The notes beneath the pieces are model-generated. The model ran no database searches. It worked only from the letters and a program-made list of their open reading frames with translations, and had not been told where the DNA came from. Source: Zygnema cylindricum (taxonomy: Eukaryota > Streptophyta > Zygnematophyceae > Zygnematales > Zygnemataceae). From it: DNA of 64,000 bases. The DNA lies in assembly GCA_037447655.1 (NCBI GenBank), contig JBBHKE010000282.1:98785-162784 (forward strand), in the 5' to 3' direction. How positions within the stretch are numbered: the stretch's first letter is position 1; every line of letters begins with the position of its first letter. This document shows, one piece after another, positions 42,848 to 55,071 of the stretch. A program made the translations under genes and the position numbers.

Positions 42848-44655
42848 TGTTATGGTTCATTTAGAGTCGGTTGACTTAATGTCACTTTTTGTACCGTCTG
42901 TACTTTTCATTTCATATGACAGTCCACTTTTGCCGCCCTACATACAAGTCTTTTGGATGACTATCTTTTGGTCTTGTCCGTACTTATAATTACATGTGTT
43001 GGTCCTGTCTTGTCCCTACGTACAAGTCTTTTGAGCGTCGGTCCAGTCTTGTCAATTGACTTTACGTCGTGAAATTCTATGGGCTCCATTGCCCACAAAA
43101 TTCGCAAATCCAAAAGAAGCTAATCTTGATAGTGCCGACTCTAAGTTGATATAAACCCAAATAAATGATCCCTTGACAATAAGAACCCCAATATACTTTC
43201 ACCCTTGTGAAGAGAAGACCTTTTGTGTGCTCAATTCCACCACAAAATGCAAAGCTTCAATATGTGTTTTGGACAATATTCCCCACTTTGACTTTCCCAC
43301 TGAATAAGTGCCACCCTGGCACGCAAAGACTCTGACCGACTAAACCCTTGTGTAGCTTGGACTCCCCTGAGTCGGCAGCAAAAAGAATCACTGAATTTGC
43401 TCACCCGAGCATTAAGTTATGGCTAGTCAAAGATGACCTTTATAGTTACAAGCTCTCTTAGAGAGAGGTACCGAAATATCACTTAGTCTTAGTCTGCCTA
43501 CTCATGACTACCTACTACTAAACCCTAGTCCAATAGGAACACTATATAGTACAAGAAGGTACAATGGCCGATGTACTTATTGTACGATCATTGTACGACA
43601 AGGTCTACAAGGTGACACCTATGAAATCGGAAGCCATGGTTCCTCCTCCCATCTTCTCCGGTATCAAATAATGTGGCGCCATGTGGCACCGCGTGATGCT
43701 ATCTCCGTATGCCGCCAAAAGCTCACTTCGCGTGGCGGCTATAATGCCGGCCGTCCGATCAAAACATATTTTACACGGTTCAGATTCGCGTACATGCAGG
43801 AATTGCTCCTTTTGGTTAGTCTGTTGTTAATTAGCTGTTGCGTTAATGTTTATGTATTTATGAAACCCGCCACGTGTATCGTTTCGATAACGCCTTATTG
43901 GTTAAGGCTTAGGTCTACAAATATAACCACAGACCATGGTTCAAGTCTGGTTCGGAGCAGTTTTTGGTTATTTGTTAGTTTGTTAGAACTCTCTTCGTGT
44001 CTATGTATAAATACCTATTGTACCCTACATATGCCATCGTTTACTCTAAGCTAGAGGCTAAAGTTAACGTCTGTAGTAGGATGTAGGTACCAGGATCAAA
44101 TCCTGGAACCGCACTTCGATTTTGGTACAAACTACGAATTAGCCTATCCTCTTTAGACAGCCATGGCTCTAGCTCTCTCTGGTCTTCAGTGACTGCAACA
44201 AGTATGGGGACAGGAGAGAGTTGAGCGAGAAGCAGGTTGCCTTTGCTGACTTACTCTATTTATTTTTCCAATACAGATCTAGGAAATACATAAATTTCAA
44301 CACGTCACTACTTTAGTTCTTAATTATTTTTGTACATTACCGCCCTAAAGTCAATTCTTTAGACTTTAGACTACATACCTTAGAATGTCGACCACATACA
44401 TTAGTATCTAGTCGTAACGTCAATTATGTGAAGTCACAAACACATTAATTAGAGTCTAGACTAGGATTCTTCTTGTTACAGCGCACCATAGAGCGCTTAG
44501 ACTCCACAGTAATTAGCACTGTGTATTTTGTATATAAGTGACTCTTTTCGCTTAATGAAATCATCCCCAAATACAAACCAAATTCTCTCTCCAATGCATT
44601 GATCCTTCTCTTGTGTACAATTTTATTGCTTTCGCCAATCTACCTCTAATAGAAG
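42848..44655 (+). mobile_element. 3' LTR of the copia B remnant, split by a solo LTR
   Basis: Begins TGTTATGGTTCATTTAG right after the polypurine tract. The LTR runs to 43069, is interrupted by a solo LTR of another family (43070-44302), and appears to resume at 44303 with a TATATAAG box at 44531. The far end is not certain, around 44650. Confidence 0.5.
43070..44302 (-). mobile_element. Solo LTR of copia lineage A
   Basis: 1,233 bp; on the plus strand it starts TGAAATTC and ends TTTCAACA, so on the minus strand it runs TGTTGAAA...GAATTTCA. Flanks CGTCG (43065-43069) and CGTCA (44303-44307) fit a 5-bp target duplication with one change. It shares long segments with the solo LTR 51714-52601 (for example TGGCGCCATGTGGCACCGCG). 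Confidence 0.7.
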
Positions 44656-44656
44656 C

Positions 44657-44956
44657 ATGAAAAAAAAAACACGCTTGGGAAGAATGATGCAGATTATTGA
44701 TCGTCTTTATAGCAAGATTGAAAGTTTTGAAAAGAATATTCTGCGGGAAATCTCTCTCTTTTGCGAGGATCTTGAAGAAAAACCGCCGCAGGATGTCTCT
44801 AATTTAGAGGGAAGGTCTCAAGCAGGAAATGTAAGTACTTTGAAGCTAGAATACTTAGAAAAGTCGCCAAAAAAGGATAAAAAACATGGGATTAGGTTCA
44901 TTTACGGGAGAAGTATTACGCCGAAGTCTTTGTATGGCGGATTGGCGATAACGTAA
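44657..44956 (+). CDS. Unidentified 99-residue open frame
   Basis: Starts MKKKTRLGRMMQIIDRLY, is rich in charged residues with a likely coiled-coil stretch (KIESFEKNILREI), and ends SLYGGLAIT. It lies just downstream of the end of an LTR that has a TATATAAG box. I do not recognise it. It may be chance or a fragment of a retroelement gag. Confidence 0.25.
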   Translation: MKKKTRLGRMMQIIDRLYSKIESFEKNILREISLFCEDLEEKPPQDVSNLEGRSQAGNVSTLKLEYLEKSPKKDKKHGIRFIYGRSITPKSLYGGLAIT

Positions 44957-45082
44957 TGAGACTAATTAATTAACTAACCTTCCTGCGACTATGTTATATT
45001 CTGGACAAGTTTTGCTTGGCCCGCACTCAAATATGATTCCTTGTACGGAGTTTGTTGAAATAACTAGTTTTTGGGTGTATTT

Positions 45083-46122
45083 TGCAATTATGTGTCCTCC
45101 ATTGGATCACAATATACAAGAAGCTTCTAGATAATATTTAACTAACCAACTTTAATCCACAACCACTGCTGTCAAAGAAGGCAAAATGACAGATTGACTG
45201 CACCCCTGTGCAACCTGAACTCCCTTGAGTCTGTAGGAAAAAAAATCACTGAAAACGGCCAACCAACCGATAAGTTATGAAGCAGTAAAAATGCCAATTT
45301 GTACAAACTCTCAAAGGGAGAGGTGACTGCCTACCAAAATTTTACAAGTCATGATTTCCTCTAATAACTTCTATCTACTTCTATAAGTACGGACCAATCA
45401 AATTAATGTACCGTACCAAAAAGTACTACTGCAGGTGTACCTTTTGTACGACCTATGTACGACAAGGCTATTTAAGCGGACGCGTGTCTGCTTTTCACTC
45501 GTCCGTACATTCCTCGGAATTCCCATGACCGAATGTCATCTCTCCACGTGGCTCCAAGTCATGCCACGTCACAAAACACCAAAGTGACCACTCCGGAATT
45601 TCGGCTATGATGTGCGCCGTTGGATTTGCAGCGAGACGCAATCTTAGTCGTTATAAATACTTGCGCGACATATGTTTCGTTGTCAAAAAATGCGTGGTAT
45701 CCGTTTTGAAATAAAATCGTACTTCGTACTTTCATAAAATTGTATCTATGCGTGTCGTATGCAGTTTTAGTTAAATGGATTTGTTCCTCCCTAAACATAT
45801 ATATATCTATCACATACTATAGCATTTAGCATTGGTCCTAGTCTAATAGGATGAAGCTGACCGCTATCGGCCAACTTGGCGGACCGCAGGTACCTAGATC
45901 AAATCCCAGGTCCGTCAGATATATTTTTAGTAACCTGCAAAAAATAACTGCTTGTTGAACTAAGGCTGCCATGGATCAACCACCCTCTCTATCCTTCAGT
46001 GACTACAACAAGTATGGGGGCTAGAGAGAGGAGGTGGAGGCAGGCTGCCCGTCCTTTTCTTTTTGTTTTATACTAACATATATAAACCTAGAAAATACTC
46101 TAGAAATCTATTAATTTCAACA
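45083..46122 (-). mobile_element. 3' LTR of the minus-strand copia
   Basis: Ends on the plus strand with TTTCAACA next to a polypurine-type CTCCACTTATTT (plus-strand view), and starts near TGCAATTATG by alignment with other LTRs. It contains a tRNA-like GGTACC..GATCAAATCC module at about 45890. The low-coordinate end is uncertain. Confidence 0.55.
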
Positions 46123-46159
46123 CTCCACTTATTTTCTAGTCTAATTTTAGCTTTTTTTT

Positions 46160-48880
46160 CCACCCGCATTTTTCCCGACAATTTTTTAATTTAGAAGAGG
46201 GCACAGGTTTAGTCATCATGTCAGCCACCATTTCTTCATCAGGTCTATACACAAGATTTAAAATTTTATTTTCAACTTTTTCTCTTACGAAGCTTAATCT
46301 TATATTCATATGTTTTGCTTTGAAATAATGTTTTGGATTGGCTGTTGATTATCGCAAAAGATTTCATGCACTCCCTCCTTCATATATCCCAGTTCTTGCA
46401 ACAATGACTTCACCCACATTAGTTCTTTTACAGCAGAACAAGACCCCATATAATCAACCTCCATAGTAGACTGAGCAACCACCTTTTGGTGCTTAATGCT
46501 CCAACAGCAAGCACCTTCCCCCACATAAAAAACATATCCAGAAGTGCATCTTCTCATAGGTGCATCCCCATAACTGGCATCAATCCAAGTGGTGATTTTA
46601 GTGTGCTCCCCTCCCAAATGCAACCATAATTCTCTGGTTCCAACCAGATATCTCATGACTCTCTTGGCTGCCTCCCAGTCTCTCTTCCTAGGATCATTAA
46701 GACTCCTACTGAGTACTCCAGCTGCTGCCGCTATGTTCGGCCTGGTACAGTTTATAAAATAGATTAAACTTCCTACGACCTCTCTATAAGGGATAGACTT
46801 CATAAACTCTCTCCCCTCTGGACTCATCTGATTGTCTAAGATCATCACTCCTCCTTCTGCACTCCCATCACTTACTTTTTTCAAGTCCATGGGAGTGGTA
46901 CAACTGTTAGCATTTTCCATCGGGAATTTCTCAAGCATATTTCCTATTGCTTCTTTTTGAGTAAGTCTGATAACCTTCTTCCCCTTATCTCTCTCCATTT
47001 GGATCCCCAAAATATATTTTGCCTCCCCTAAATCCTTCATATCAAATCTGCCCCTAAGATCTTCCTTTAGCTTATTGATATTCTCCAAAGACTTACTTAA
47101 CACAAGCAGATCATCCACATAAATTGCAATAAAAATGACACCATTCTCATCTTCAAACATATAGATAGAATGGTCAGAGCTAATACGGATATATCCCAGA
47201 TCGGTGAGAAACTCATCTAGTTTCTTATTCGACTGTCGAGGAGCCTGCTTCAGTCTATTTAAGGACTTTATGAGCCTGCAGACTTTGCTCTCTTCTCCTT
47301 CTTCCACGAACCCCTCGGGTTGTCTCATGAAAATTTCTTCCTCTAACTCACCATTAAGGAAAGCACTCTTAATGTCCATCTTGTGTATTTCCATGTCCTC
47401 CGCTGATGCCAAACTGAGGAGAATCCTTACTGATGGGAACCGAACAACTGGAGCAATGGTCTCCTCATAGTCAATCCCCTCTTTTTGGGTGAATCCCTTC
47501 GCTACCAATCGAGCCTTATATCTCTCAATTGTATTATCTGGGTTCAGTTTTAGTTTAAATACCCATTTACACCCAATAGGTTTTCTATCTGGAGGACGAT
47601 ATGCTAGTTCCAAAGTATTTGCTTTCATGATGGAAGCCATCTCATCATTTATGGCTCTAATCCATCTGTCTTTTTTTGGGTTGTTCACTGCCTCCAAGTA
47701 TGATTGAGGCTCATCTGGGTGAGATAGCTTAGTTACCTTATGAGCATTTTGTTTTTCCTGTATCTTTTTGCTGTTCCTCTTTCCTCCCTCAAACCCTGAA
47801 GATGGAATGGATGGAAGTCTTAGATTTCTTCTCACTGTCTCATCGGCTCCCCTGTCCATGGAAGCTGGTTCTTGTCCCGCTTCTTTTATCTCCTCGAAGT
47901 CTATAGGAGCATGTGAGGTTTCCGGTGAGGTTTCCGGTGAGGTTTCCGGTGAGTCTTCTATATCTTGGATCTCCCCTGAATCTGCAATCACAGGTTCACT
48001 CATGTCCCTTTCGGAAACGACTGAGTTCTCCTCACTTTCGGACTCAAATCTGATTCTTATCTTCTTTGTATATTTGAAGGGGTCAAATGACTTTCCTTCA
48101 TCCATGAAAACTAAGTGTTTGACCAGAATGATATCTTTTTTTGCCAAGTCATAGACTCTATATCCCTTAACATCCTTATCATATCCCACAATGTATCCAG
48201 GTTTTCCCTTAGCATCTAGTTTCCAGTTTTTCCTATCTGTGTTAAGACTGTAAACTTGGCTACCGAATACTTTAAGGTGTGAGATATCTCGTTTCCTTCC
48301 ATCCCATCTCTCATAAGGTGTCACTCCCTTTACAGCTGAGGTAAGGACTCTATTCTTAATGTAGTTGGCACAGTTCATTGCTTCTGCGCAAAATCTCTTT
48401 CCTATTTTCTTGTCTGCCAACATACTGCATGCACTATCTCTTAGTGTTTGATTCAACCTCTCAGCTACCCCATTTTGTTCCGGGTTATATGGTACAGTTT
48501 TCTGGTGTTGTACTCCCTCATCACTCAGATATTCCTCAAACTGGTTAGAGGTATATTCCCCCTTATTATCACTCCTTATACTCTTAATGGGGGTTTCATG
48601 GAACTTCTAAGTTGATGCTTCATACTTTTTTTTCAGAAAGTAGACTCTAGAGTATCCAGACCAGTCATCGGTTATTGTCATTATAAACCTCTTTCCTCCA
48701 ACCGAAGGTAATTTTGCTGGTCCCCTGTTTTCTGCGTGGACCAAGTCTAACACTTTCTCACCTCTATATGTGGCGGCTTTGAGAAAGGGAAGTCTGTGAG
48801 CCTTACCTTGAGCACAACCACTACAATCATCCATCATTTCATTATCCCCAAACTGAATGCTTTCTACTACCCCAAGCTTC
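46160..48880 (-). pseudogene. Copia pol, minus strand (integrase to RNase H), broken
   Basis: Read on the minus strand, it begins at KKKLGVVESIQFG (GAG-pre-integrase with CSGCAQGKAHRLPF), continues through integrase (EYTSNQF, YNPEQNGVAERLN), the RT (KARLVAKGFTQKEGIDYEET, MDIKSAFLNGELEEEIFMRQ, YVDDLLVLSK) and RNase H (CTRPNIAAAAGVLSRSL, TTWIDASYGDAPMRRCTSGY). Breaks: an in-frame TAG near 48607 with loss of part of integrase, and a frame shift near 46306 with the remaining C-terminus (RPDEEMVADMMTKPVP) in another frame down to about 46160. The long central open frame (46306-48456) spans 716 codons. The upstream protease part is inverted (48876-49431). Confidence 0.85.
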
Positions 48881-49431
48881 TTCTTGTTGACGAGAGTATA
48901 GAGGAGAACGAGATCCATCGGAGATAAAAGTGTGCCCTTGGAGCAATCCGGGAAGCTCCACACGAAGGATGGATCATTGACTCACGTGCATCCATGCATA
49001 TGTGTCGCGATAAGAAACTCTTCACTAAGCTAAGAAAGATCCTTACTGTAGAGATAGAGTATGGGGATAGGAGAGTGGTTACTACAGATCTAGTGGGGTC
49101 ATTTGATCTAAAAGTCTTAGTGGAGGGTAAGACTTCTATACTCACATTCTCAGATGTACTCTACATTCCTCAGCTGAGTAAAAATCTTGCCTCTAGCTCT
49201 GTGTTAGATGACAAAGAGCTTGATACCTTCACTAGAAACAGAGTCTTCACAACTAAGTATGGGGATGAAGTCTACTTCACAACATATAAGGGTAGCCAAA
49301 TAATGTTTAGGCTTAACGTGAGTTATGAAAATAAGAATGCTTATTAGGTTGGTGTTCCAAAATTGATGATTTGGCATAAGCGGTTGGGGCATGTGCATTT
49401 TGATAGGTTGAGGGAAATAAAGAAGCTGGTG
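48876..49431 (+). pseudogene. Inverted protease / GAG-pre-integrase segment of the copia
   Basis: On the plus strand it reads WIIDSRASMHMC (the aspartic protease site, with Arg for the Gly of DSG), KVLVEGKTSILTFSDVLYIP and IWHKRLGHVHFDRLREIKK. The adjoining minus-strand pol begins at KKKLGVV, exactly where this segment stops in relatives. This indicates an inversion of about 556 bp inside the element. The segment ends at 49431, against an LTR fragment. Confidence 0.7.
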
Positions 49432-49567
49432 TGAAACTATGTGTGCTCCATTGCCCACAGAAACCGTGGATCCAAAAGAAGCTAATCTAGATAGTGCCGA
49501 CTCCAAATTGATATAAACCCAAATGACCTACCACTTAACAATTAGAAACCCATTATAGCTTCACCCT
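49432..49567 (-). mobile_element. Truncated copia LTR fragment
   Basis: TGAAACTATGTGTGCTCCA and following bases match the first 136 bp (plus-strand view) of the LTR at 49951, then stop abruptly at 49567. Confidence 0.6.
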
Positions 49568-49937
49568 TGTATGAGATGTTTTGCTATAGTGTTTTTGTAT
49601 TCCCATATTTTTTTGTCATTTTCTTCAATTTTAATCCTTACAAGTGGTACCATAGCTGAGAGCCTAGCTCCCCTCACCATAGGTGTCCGTTTTACCTTCT
49701 CCCTTATTTCCCCATTCATAGCAAGGTTTTTCCCTTCACCTTCCGTTGCATCTGAACTTCGGTTGATATCTTGGGCAGCCTAAGATGATTCTATATAGTA
49801 AGCTCCTCCAAAGCCAAGTGGCGAACATCTCACTTGTCCCGAAACAATTCTCCATAAGTGCTTCTCGAAAAGCAATCCCTCCATTGTAAAAACCCAATAA
49901 GTGAAGTCTGTTCCATCAAACATAGGCACTGTAGATG
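49568..49937 (-). pseudogene. Copia gag remnant, minus strand
   Basis: Read on the minus strand, this sequence continues from a PBS-like GGTTATTGGCCCACC (49950-49936) into a gag start resembling that of the element at 55063 (PSTVPMFDGT with a Tyr-Trp pair). It breaks off at about 49568 against an LTR fragment. Confidence 0.55.
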
Positions 49938-49950
49938 GTGGGCCAATAAC

Positions 49951-51133
49951 CTAAAACTCTAAGTGCTCCATTGCCTACAAAAATCGCAGATCCAAAAGAA
50001 GCTTATCTAGATATTGCCGACTCCAAGTTGATATAAACCCAAATGACTGACCCATTGACAATAAGAGACCCATTATAGTTTTACCCATGTGAAATAAGAC
50101 TTTTTGTGTGCTTAGTTCCACCACAGAATGCAAAGTTAGAATATGAGTTTTGGACACATTCACCCACTTTGACTTTCCCTTAGAAATGCAGCCAACTTGG
50201 TAGGCAAAAACTCTAACCAGCTACACTTGTGTGTAGCCTGGACTCCTTTGAGTCCGTAGCAAAAAGAATCACTGAAAATGGTCAAGTAAATTGATTGATA
50301 TGAATGGTCAAAGATGACCCTTTTGTATAGGAGCTCTCTCGGAGAGAGGCTGCTACCTACTAAATTTTCTAAGTCCTATATCTCTCTAAAACTCTATTTA
50401 CTGACGTACGGCACCAGTCAAATTACTGTAACTTACAGAAAATTACATGTGCCGGTGTACTTTCTGTACGGCCATCGTACGACATGGCTAAAATGTCAAC
50501 ACGTGTCATATCGGGATTTGTTCCCGTAATCTCTGGAGTTGCCGCAATCCAACGTTTTCGCGCCACGTTTCACATGACGTGTGGATGACAGTAAAACGCC
50601 AAAAGTACACATTCCGTGATCGCGGCGCATATCGTGGCCGTGTGATCAAAACCGGATACGACTATAGCCGTTGAAAATATACGCGCGGTATTTGTTTCGT
50701 GTTCAAAACAAATACGAGGTATCCGTTTCATATAATACATTAACATCGTACAAAAATTTTATCTATGCATTACGTATATATATCCCGTTAAATGAACTAG
50801 TCTACGCGTAACAAAATAAATATTTAACAAACCTATTATATCCTTCCACTAATCCTAGACTTATAGGTTAAGGCTACCGGCTAATTTGACGGAAGGCAGG
50901 TACGCGGATCAAATCCTGGGCCCGTCAAACAATTTAGGTAACTCTATCAAGACTTGCCTTCATGTCCTCTTTGGACAACGTAGGTAGCCATGGATCTTAC
51001 TCCTCTTCAAGTCTTCTGTGACTGCGACCAGTGTGGGGACTTGAGTGAAGAGTTAGAGGCAAGCTGTTAATGTCTCCCCTTTTGGCTTTTGTTTTACAAT
51101 CTCTAGACTTAGAAAATACATTAATTTTCAACA
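49951..51133 (-). mobile_element. 5' LTR of the minus-strand copia
   Basis: 1,183 bp from TAAAACTCTAAGTGCTCC to TTTTCAACA on the plus strand. It has a tRNA-like GGTACG..GATCAAATCC module near 50900. It abuts a plus-strand pol fragment at 51134 with no target duplication. Confidence 0.6.
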
Positions 51134-54024
51134 TGGTGTAGTAGAAGGCATTCATTTTGGTGATAATGAAATGGTGGATGATTGTAGTGGATGTGCTCAA
51201 GGAAAAGCTTACAGACTTCCCTTTCCCAAATCCTCCACATATGGAGGAGAATAGGTACTAAATCTAGTCCACACATACATCTGGGGACCTGCAAGAGTAC
51301 CTTTGATTAGAAGGAGGGGTATATATTAACAATAAACGATGACTAGTCTAGCCACTCCAGAGTGTACTTCCTAAAAACAAAGTCTTATCACCCACTTACT
51401 TTAAGAATATAAGCCTGGAGTGAGAAGTTGCATGGAACCCCCATTAAGAGAATAAGGAGTGATAATGGGGGAGAATATACCTCTTACTAGTTTGAAGAAT
51501 ACTTGAGAGATGTGGGATTTCAGCTACAGAAATCTGTACCATATAACCCGGAAAAAAATGGGGTAGCTGAAGGATTGAACCGAACACTAAGAGATAGTGT
51601 ATGTAGTATGTTGCCTAATAAGAAAATAGGAAAGAGATTTTGGGCAGAAGCCATGAACTGTGCCAACTACATGAAGAATAAAGTCCTTACCTCAGCCGTA
51701 AAGGGAATGACACTGTTGAAAAGAGGTAATTAATAGTTCACTTCCCTATTTTAGTTTTGTTTTAAAGAAAGAGAGTAAGGATCAAAGGCGCGCCATGGCT
51801 GCCGCCATATTTAGAAAGTGGCAGTTTTTGCAGTTAAGGGTATTTTGGCTAAAATAATGTCTAGGTCTAAATTTGAACCTGTGACCTCTAGATTATTTAT
51901 AGCCTAACGCCTTAACCATTAAGGCGTTACGAAATGATACACGTGATGGGTTTCATAAATATATAAACATTAACGAAACAACTAATTAACAGACTAACCA
52001 AAAGGAGCAATTTCTGCATGTACGCGAATCTGAACCATGTGAAATATGTTTTGATCGGACGGCCGACATTATAGCCGCCACGTGAAGTGAGCTTTTTGGC
52101 GGCATACGGATATAGCGTCACGCGGTGCCACATGGCGCCACATTATTTGATACCTTGGAAGATGGGAGGAGGAACCATGGCTTCCGATATGACAGGTGTC
52201 ACCTTGTAGACCTTGTCGTACAATGGTTGTAAAATAAGTACATCGCCCATTGTACCTTCTTGTACTTTATAGTGATCCTATTGGACTAGGGTTTAATAGT
52301 AGGTAGTCGTGAGTAGGCAGACCGAGACTTAGTAATATTTAGGTACCTCTCTCTCTAAGAGAGCTTGTAACTATAAAGGTCATCTTTGACCAGCCATAAC
52401 TTACTGCTCAGGTGAGCAAATTCAGTGATTCTTTTTGCATTTGACTCAGGGGAGTCTTGTCCTCACAGGGGTGAGAGTGGTCAAAATATTTGTGTGCCTG
52501 GGCGGCGCTTATTCAGCGGGAAAGTAGAAGGGGCAAATATTATCCTAGAGGCTTTACATAGGCTGCTCATTCTGTGGGTCAATGGAGACCACAGAATTTC
52601 AGACACCTTATGAGAGATGGGTTGGAAGAAAATCATTTATCTCACACCTTAAGTATTCGGTAGTCAAGTTTACAGTCTTGATACGGATAATTAAAACTAG
52701 AAACTAGATGCTAAGGGCAAACCTGGATACTTTGTAGGATATGATGAGGATGTTAAGGGATATAGAGTCTATGACTTAGCAAAGCAAGATATTTTTCTGG
52801 TGAAACACCTAGTTGTCATAGATAAAATGAAGTCATTTGACCCATTCAAATATACCATACAGATAAAAATCCGTTTTGAGTTTGAAAAGCGAGGAGAGTC
52901 GTGTCTTTCCCGAAAAGGACATGAGTGAAACAGTGATTGCAAATTCAGGGGAGATCCAAGATACAAGAGATCTACCGGACAACTCACATATTCCTATAGA
53001 CTTCGAGGAGATAGAAGAGAAGGAATTGGAATGGGCTTCCATGAATAGGGGAGACGATGAGACAGTAAAGAGAAACCCGAGACTTCCTTCCATTCAAGCT
53101 TCACAGTTTGAGGGAGGGAGAACGAGCAGCAAAAGGATACAAGAGAAACAAGCTGCTCCTAAGGTAACTAAGCTATCTCATCCTGATGAGCCTCAATCAT
53201 ACTTGGAGGCAGTGAACAGCCCAAAAAAAGACAGATGGATTAGAGCCATAAATGATGAGATGGCTTCCATTATGGAAGCAAATACCTAAGAACTCGCGGA
53301 TTGTCCTCCAAACAAAACCTATTGGCTATAAATGGGTATTTAAACTTAAACTGCACCCAGATATTACCATTGAAAGATATAAATATCGTTTGGTAGCAAA
53401 GGGGTTCACCTAAAAATAGGGGATTGACTATGAGGAGAAGTTTGCTCCAGTTTTTCGGTTCCCATTAGTAAGGATTATCCTCAGTCTAGCAGCAGGAAAA
53501 GATATGGAAATTCAACAGATGGATATTAAGACCGCGTTTCTTAATGGTGAGTTAGAGGAAGAAATCTTCATGCGGCAACTAGTCAGATTAGTGGAGAATG
53601 TGGAATAGAGCAATGTCTGCAGGCTCATAAAGTCCTTATATGGACTTAAGCAGGCTCCCTGACAGTTGAATAAGAAACTAGATATATTTCTCACTAGTCT
53701 GGGATATATCTGGATCAACTCTGACCATTCTATCTATATGTTTGAAGATGAGAATGGTGTGATTTTTATTGCAATTTATGTGCGTGATCTGGTGGTGTTA
53801 AATAAGTCTTTGGAAAATATCAATAAATTAAAGAAAGATCTTAGAAGCAGATTTGATTTAAAGGATTTAGGGGAGGCAAGATATGTTTTGGGAATTCAAA
53901 TGGAAAGAGATAGGGGGAAAAGGATCATTACACTTATTAGAAAGAAGCAATAGGAAATATGCTTTGAGAAATTCTAAATGGAAAAAAACAAACAGTTGTA
54001 CCACTCCCTTGGACTTGAAGAAAG
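51134..54024 (+). pseudogene. Copia pol remnant, plus strand, heavily mutated
   Basis: Begins with GVVEGIHFGDNEMVDDCSGCAQ (GAG-pre-integrase), followed by integrase pieces (NPEKNGVAEGLNRTL, FWAEAMNCANYMKN), a solo LTR (51714-52601), then YERWVGRK, the linker before RT (SHPDEPQSYLEAVNSPKKDRW), RT pieces (TDGY..., GYIWINSDHSIYMFEDENG, IYVRDLVVL, where YVDD has become YVRD) and LGIQMERDRGK. It carries many stops and shifts, and ends at 54024 inside the segment corresponding to LDLKK, where a complete element begins. Confidence 0.8.
51714..52601 (+). mobile_element. Solo LTR of copia lineage A with target duplication
   Basis: 888 bp from TGTTGAAAAG to ACAGAATTTCA, flanked by a perfect 5-bp duplication GACAC (51709-51713 and 52602-52606). 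It splits the pol remnant between KGMT and TPYERW. The TG...CA ends and 5-bp duplication are those expected of an LTR element that lost its interior by LTR-LTR recombination. Confidence 0.85.
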
Positions 54025-55058
54025 TGTAGAAACTAATGGTTTTAAAGTATTTTCTAGGTCTGAAAAGAAATAAAGAAGCCGAGGTAGTCTACCTCTAACT
54101 TCTCTCTCCAACTCTCAAACTTGTCGCAGTCACTGAGAAATTGGAGAGGAAGCTAGAGCCATGGCTACCTAGGCTATCCTGAGGTTTACGGGAAATTTAT
54201 ATTAGCTAGGGTTTATTTATTTAAAAGGTATGTGCCGGCGACAAGAATTGATCCTTGTACCTACCGGCCAGCAGACAGGAAATAGCCGGTAGCCTTAGCT
54301 AGGATTAATGTTACGTAGTATGTATTTTGATAATTAATTAAATATGTATACATACGATACATCATTTAATTGTAATAGATTATGGGATACATAGATCCGG
54401 TAATATATAAAGTACGAATTACGGTACGGACTAAAAATCAATACCGCGCATTTGTTTCGTAAGTGAAACAAATACCGCGCATGTATTTATTACAGCTACC
54501 ATTAAATTCGAATTTAATCGGACGGCCGCAATTAGCGCCGAGATCGCGGAGGAAGATTTCGGCGGTTTGTGGCCATCGCCACATCGGATGACGCGTGGCG
54601 AAATTACGTTGGATTGTGGAATCTTCGGAGATTATGGAACCGAATTCGAATATGACATGTGTCGACATTTAGGCCATGTCGTACAATGTTCGTACATAAA
54701 GTACACTGGTACTTTTGCGTACGGAACTGTAAGCTGATTCGTTCCGTACATCAGTAGATAGAGTCTGTGAGAGAAATAGGACTTAGAAAAATTAGGAGAT
54801 AGGACCCTCTCTCCCAGAGAGCTTCTATACAAAAGGTCAACTTTGACCCTCCATAACTTACTGCTCAGGGGAGCAAATTCAGAGATTCTTTTTGCCATCG
54901 ACTCAAGGGAGTCTTGCCTTCACACGGGTGCAGGTGGTTAGAGTGTTTGTCTGCCAGGGTGGCAGTTATTTTTGCTGAAACACAAAGGGGTCAGGATTAT
55001 CCTAGAGGCTTCTTGGAAGCTGTCCACTCTGAGGACTAATGGAGGTCTCAGAGTTTCA
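54025..55058 (+). mobile_element. 5' LTR of the nearly complete copia element
   Basis: 1,034 bp, TGTAGAAACTAATGG ... CTCAGAGTTTCA. It closely matches the 3' LTR at 59410-60466, with many small differences. It has a tRNA-like module (antisense) near 54240-54275. Confidence 0.9.
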
Positions 55059-55071
55059 GGTTATGGGCCCA
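55059..55071 (+). promoter_or_regulatory. Primer binding site of half-tRNA type (initiator tRNA-Met anticodon arm)
   Basis: GGTTATGGGCCCA follows the 5' LTR with no gap. It is the exact complement of the anticodon-loop region of eukaryotic initiator tRNA-Met (TGGGCCCATAACC), not of its 3' end. This is the arrangement known from Drosophila copia and yeast Ty5, where an internally cleaved tRNA fragment primes reverse transcription. The gag start codon lies inside the site. Confidence 0.8.
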
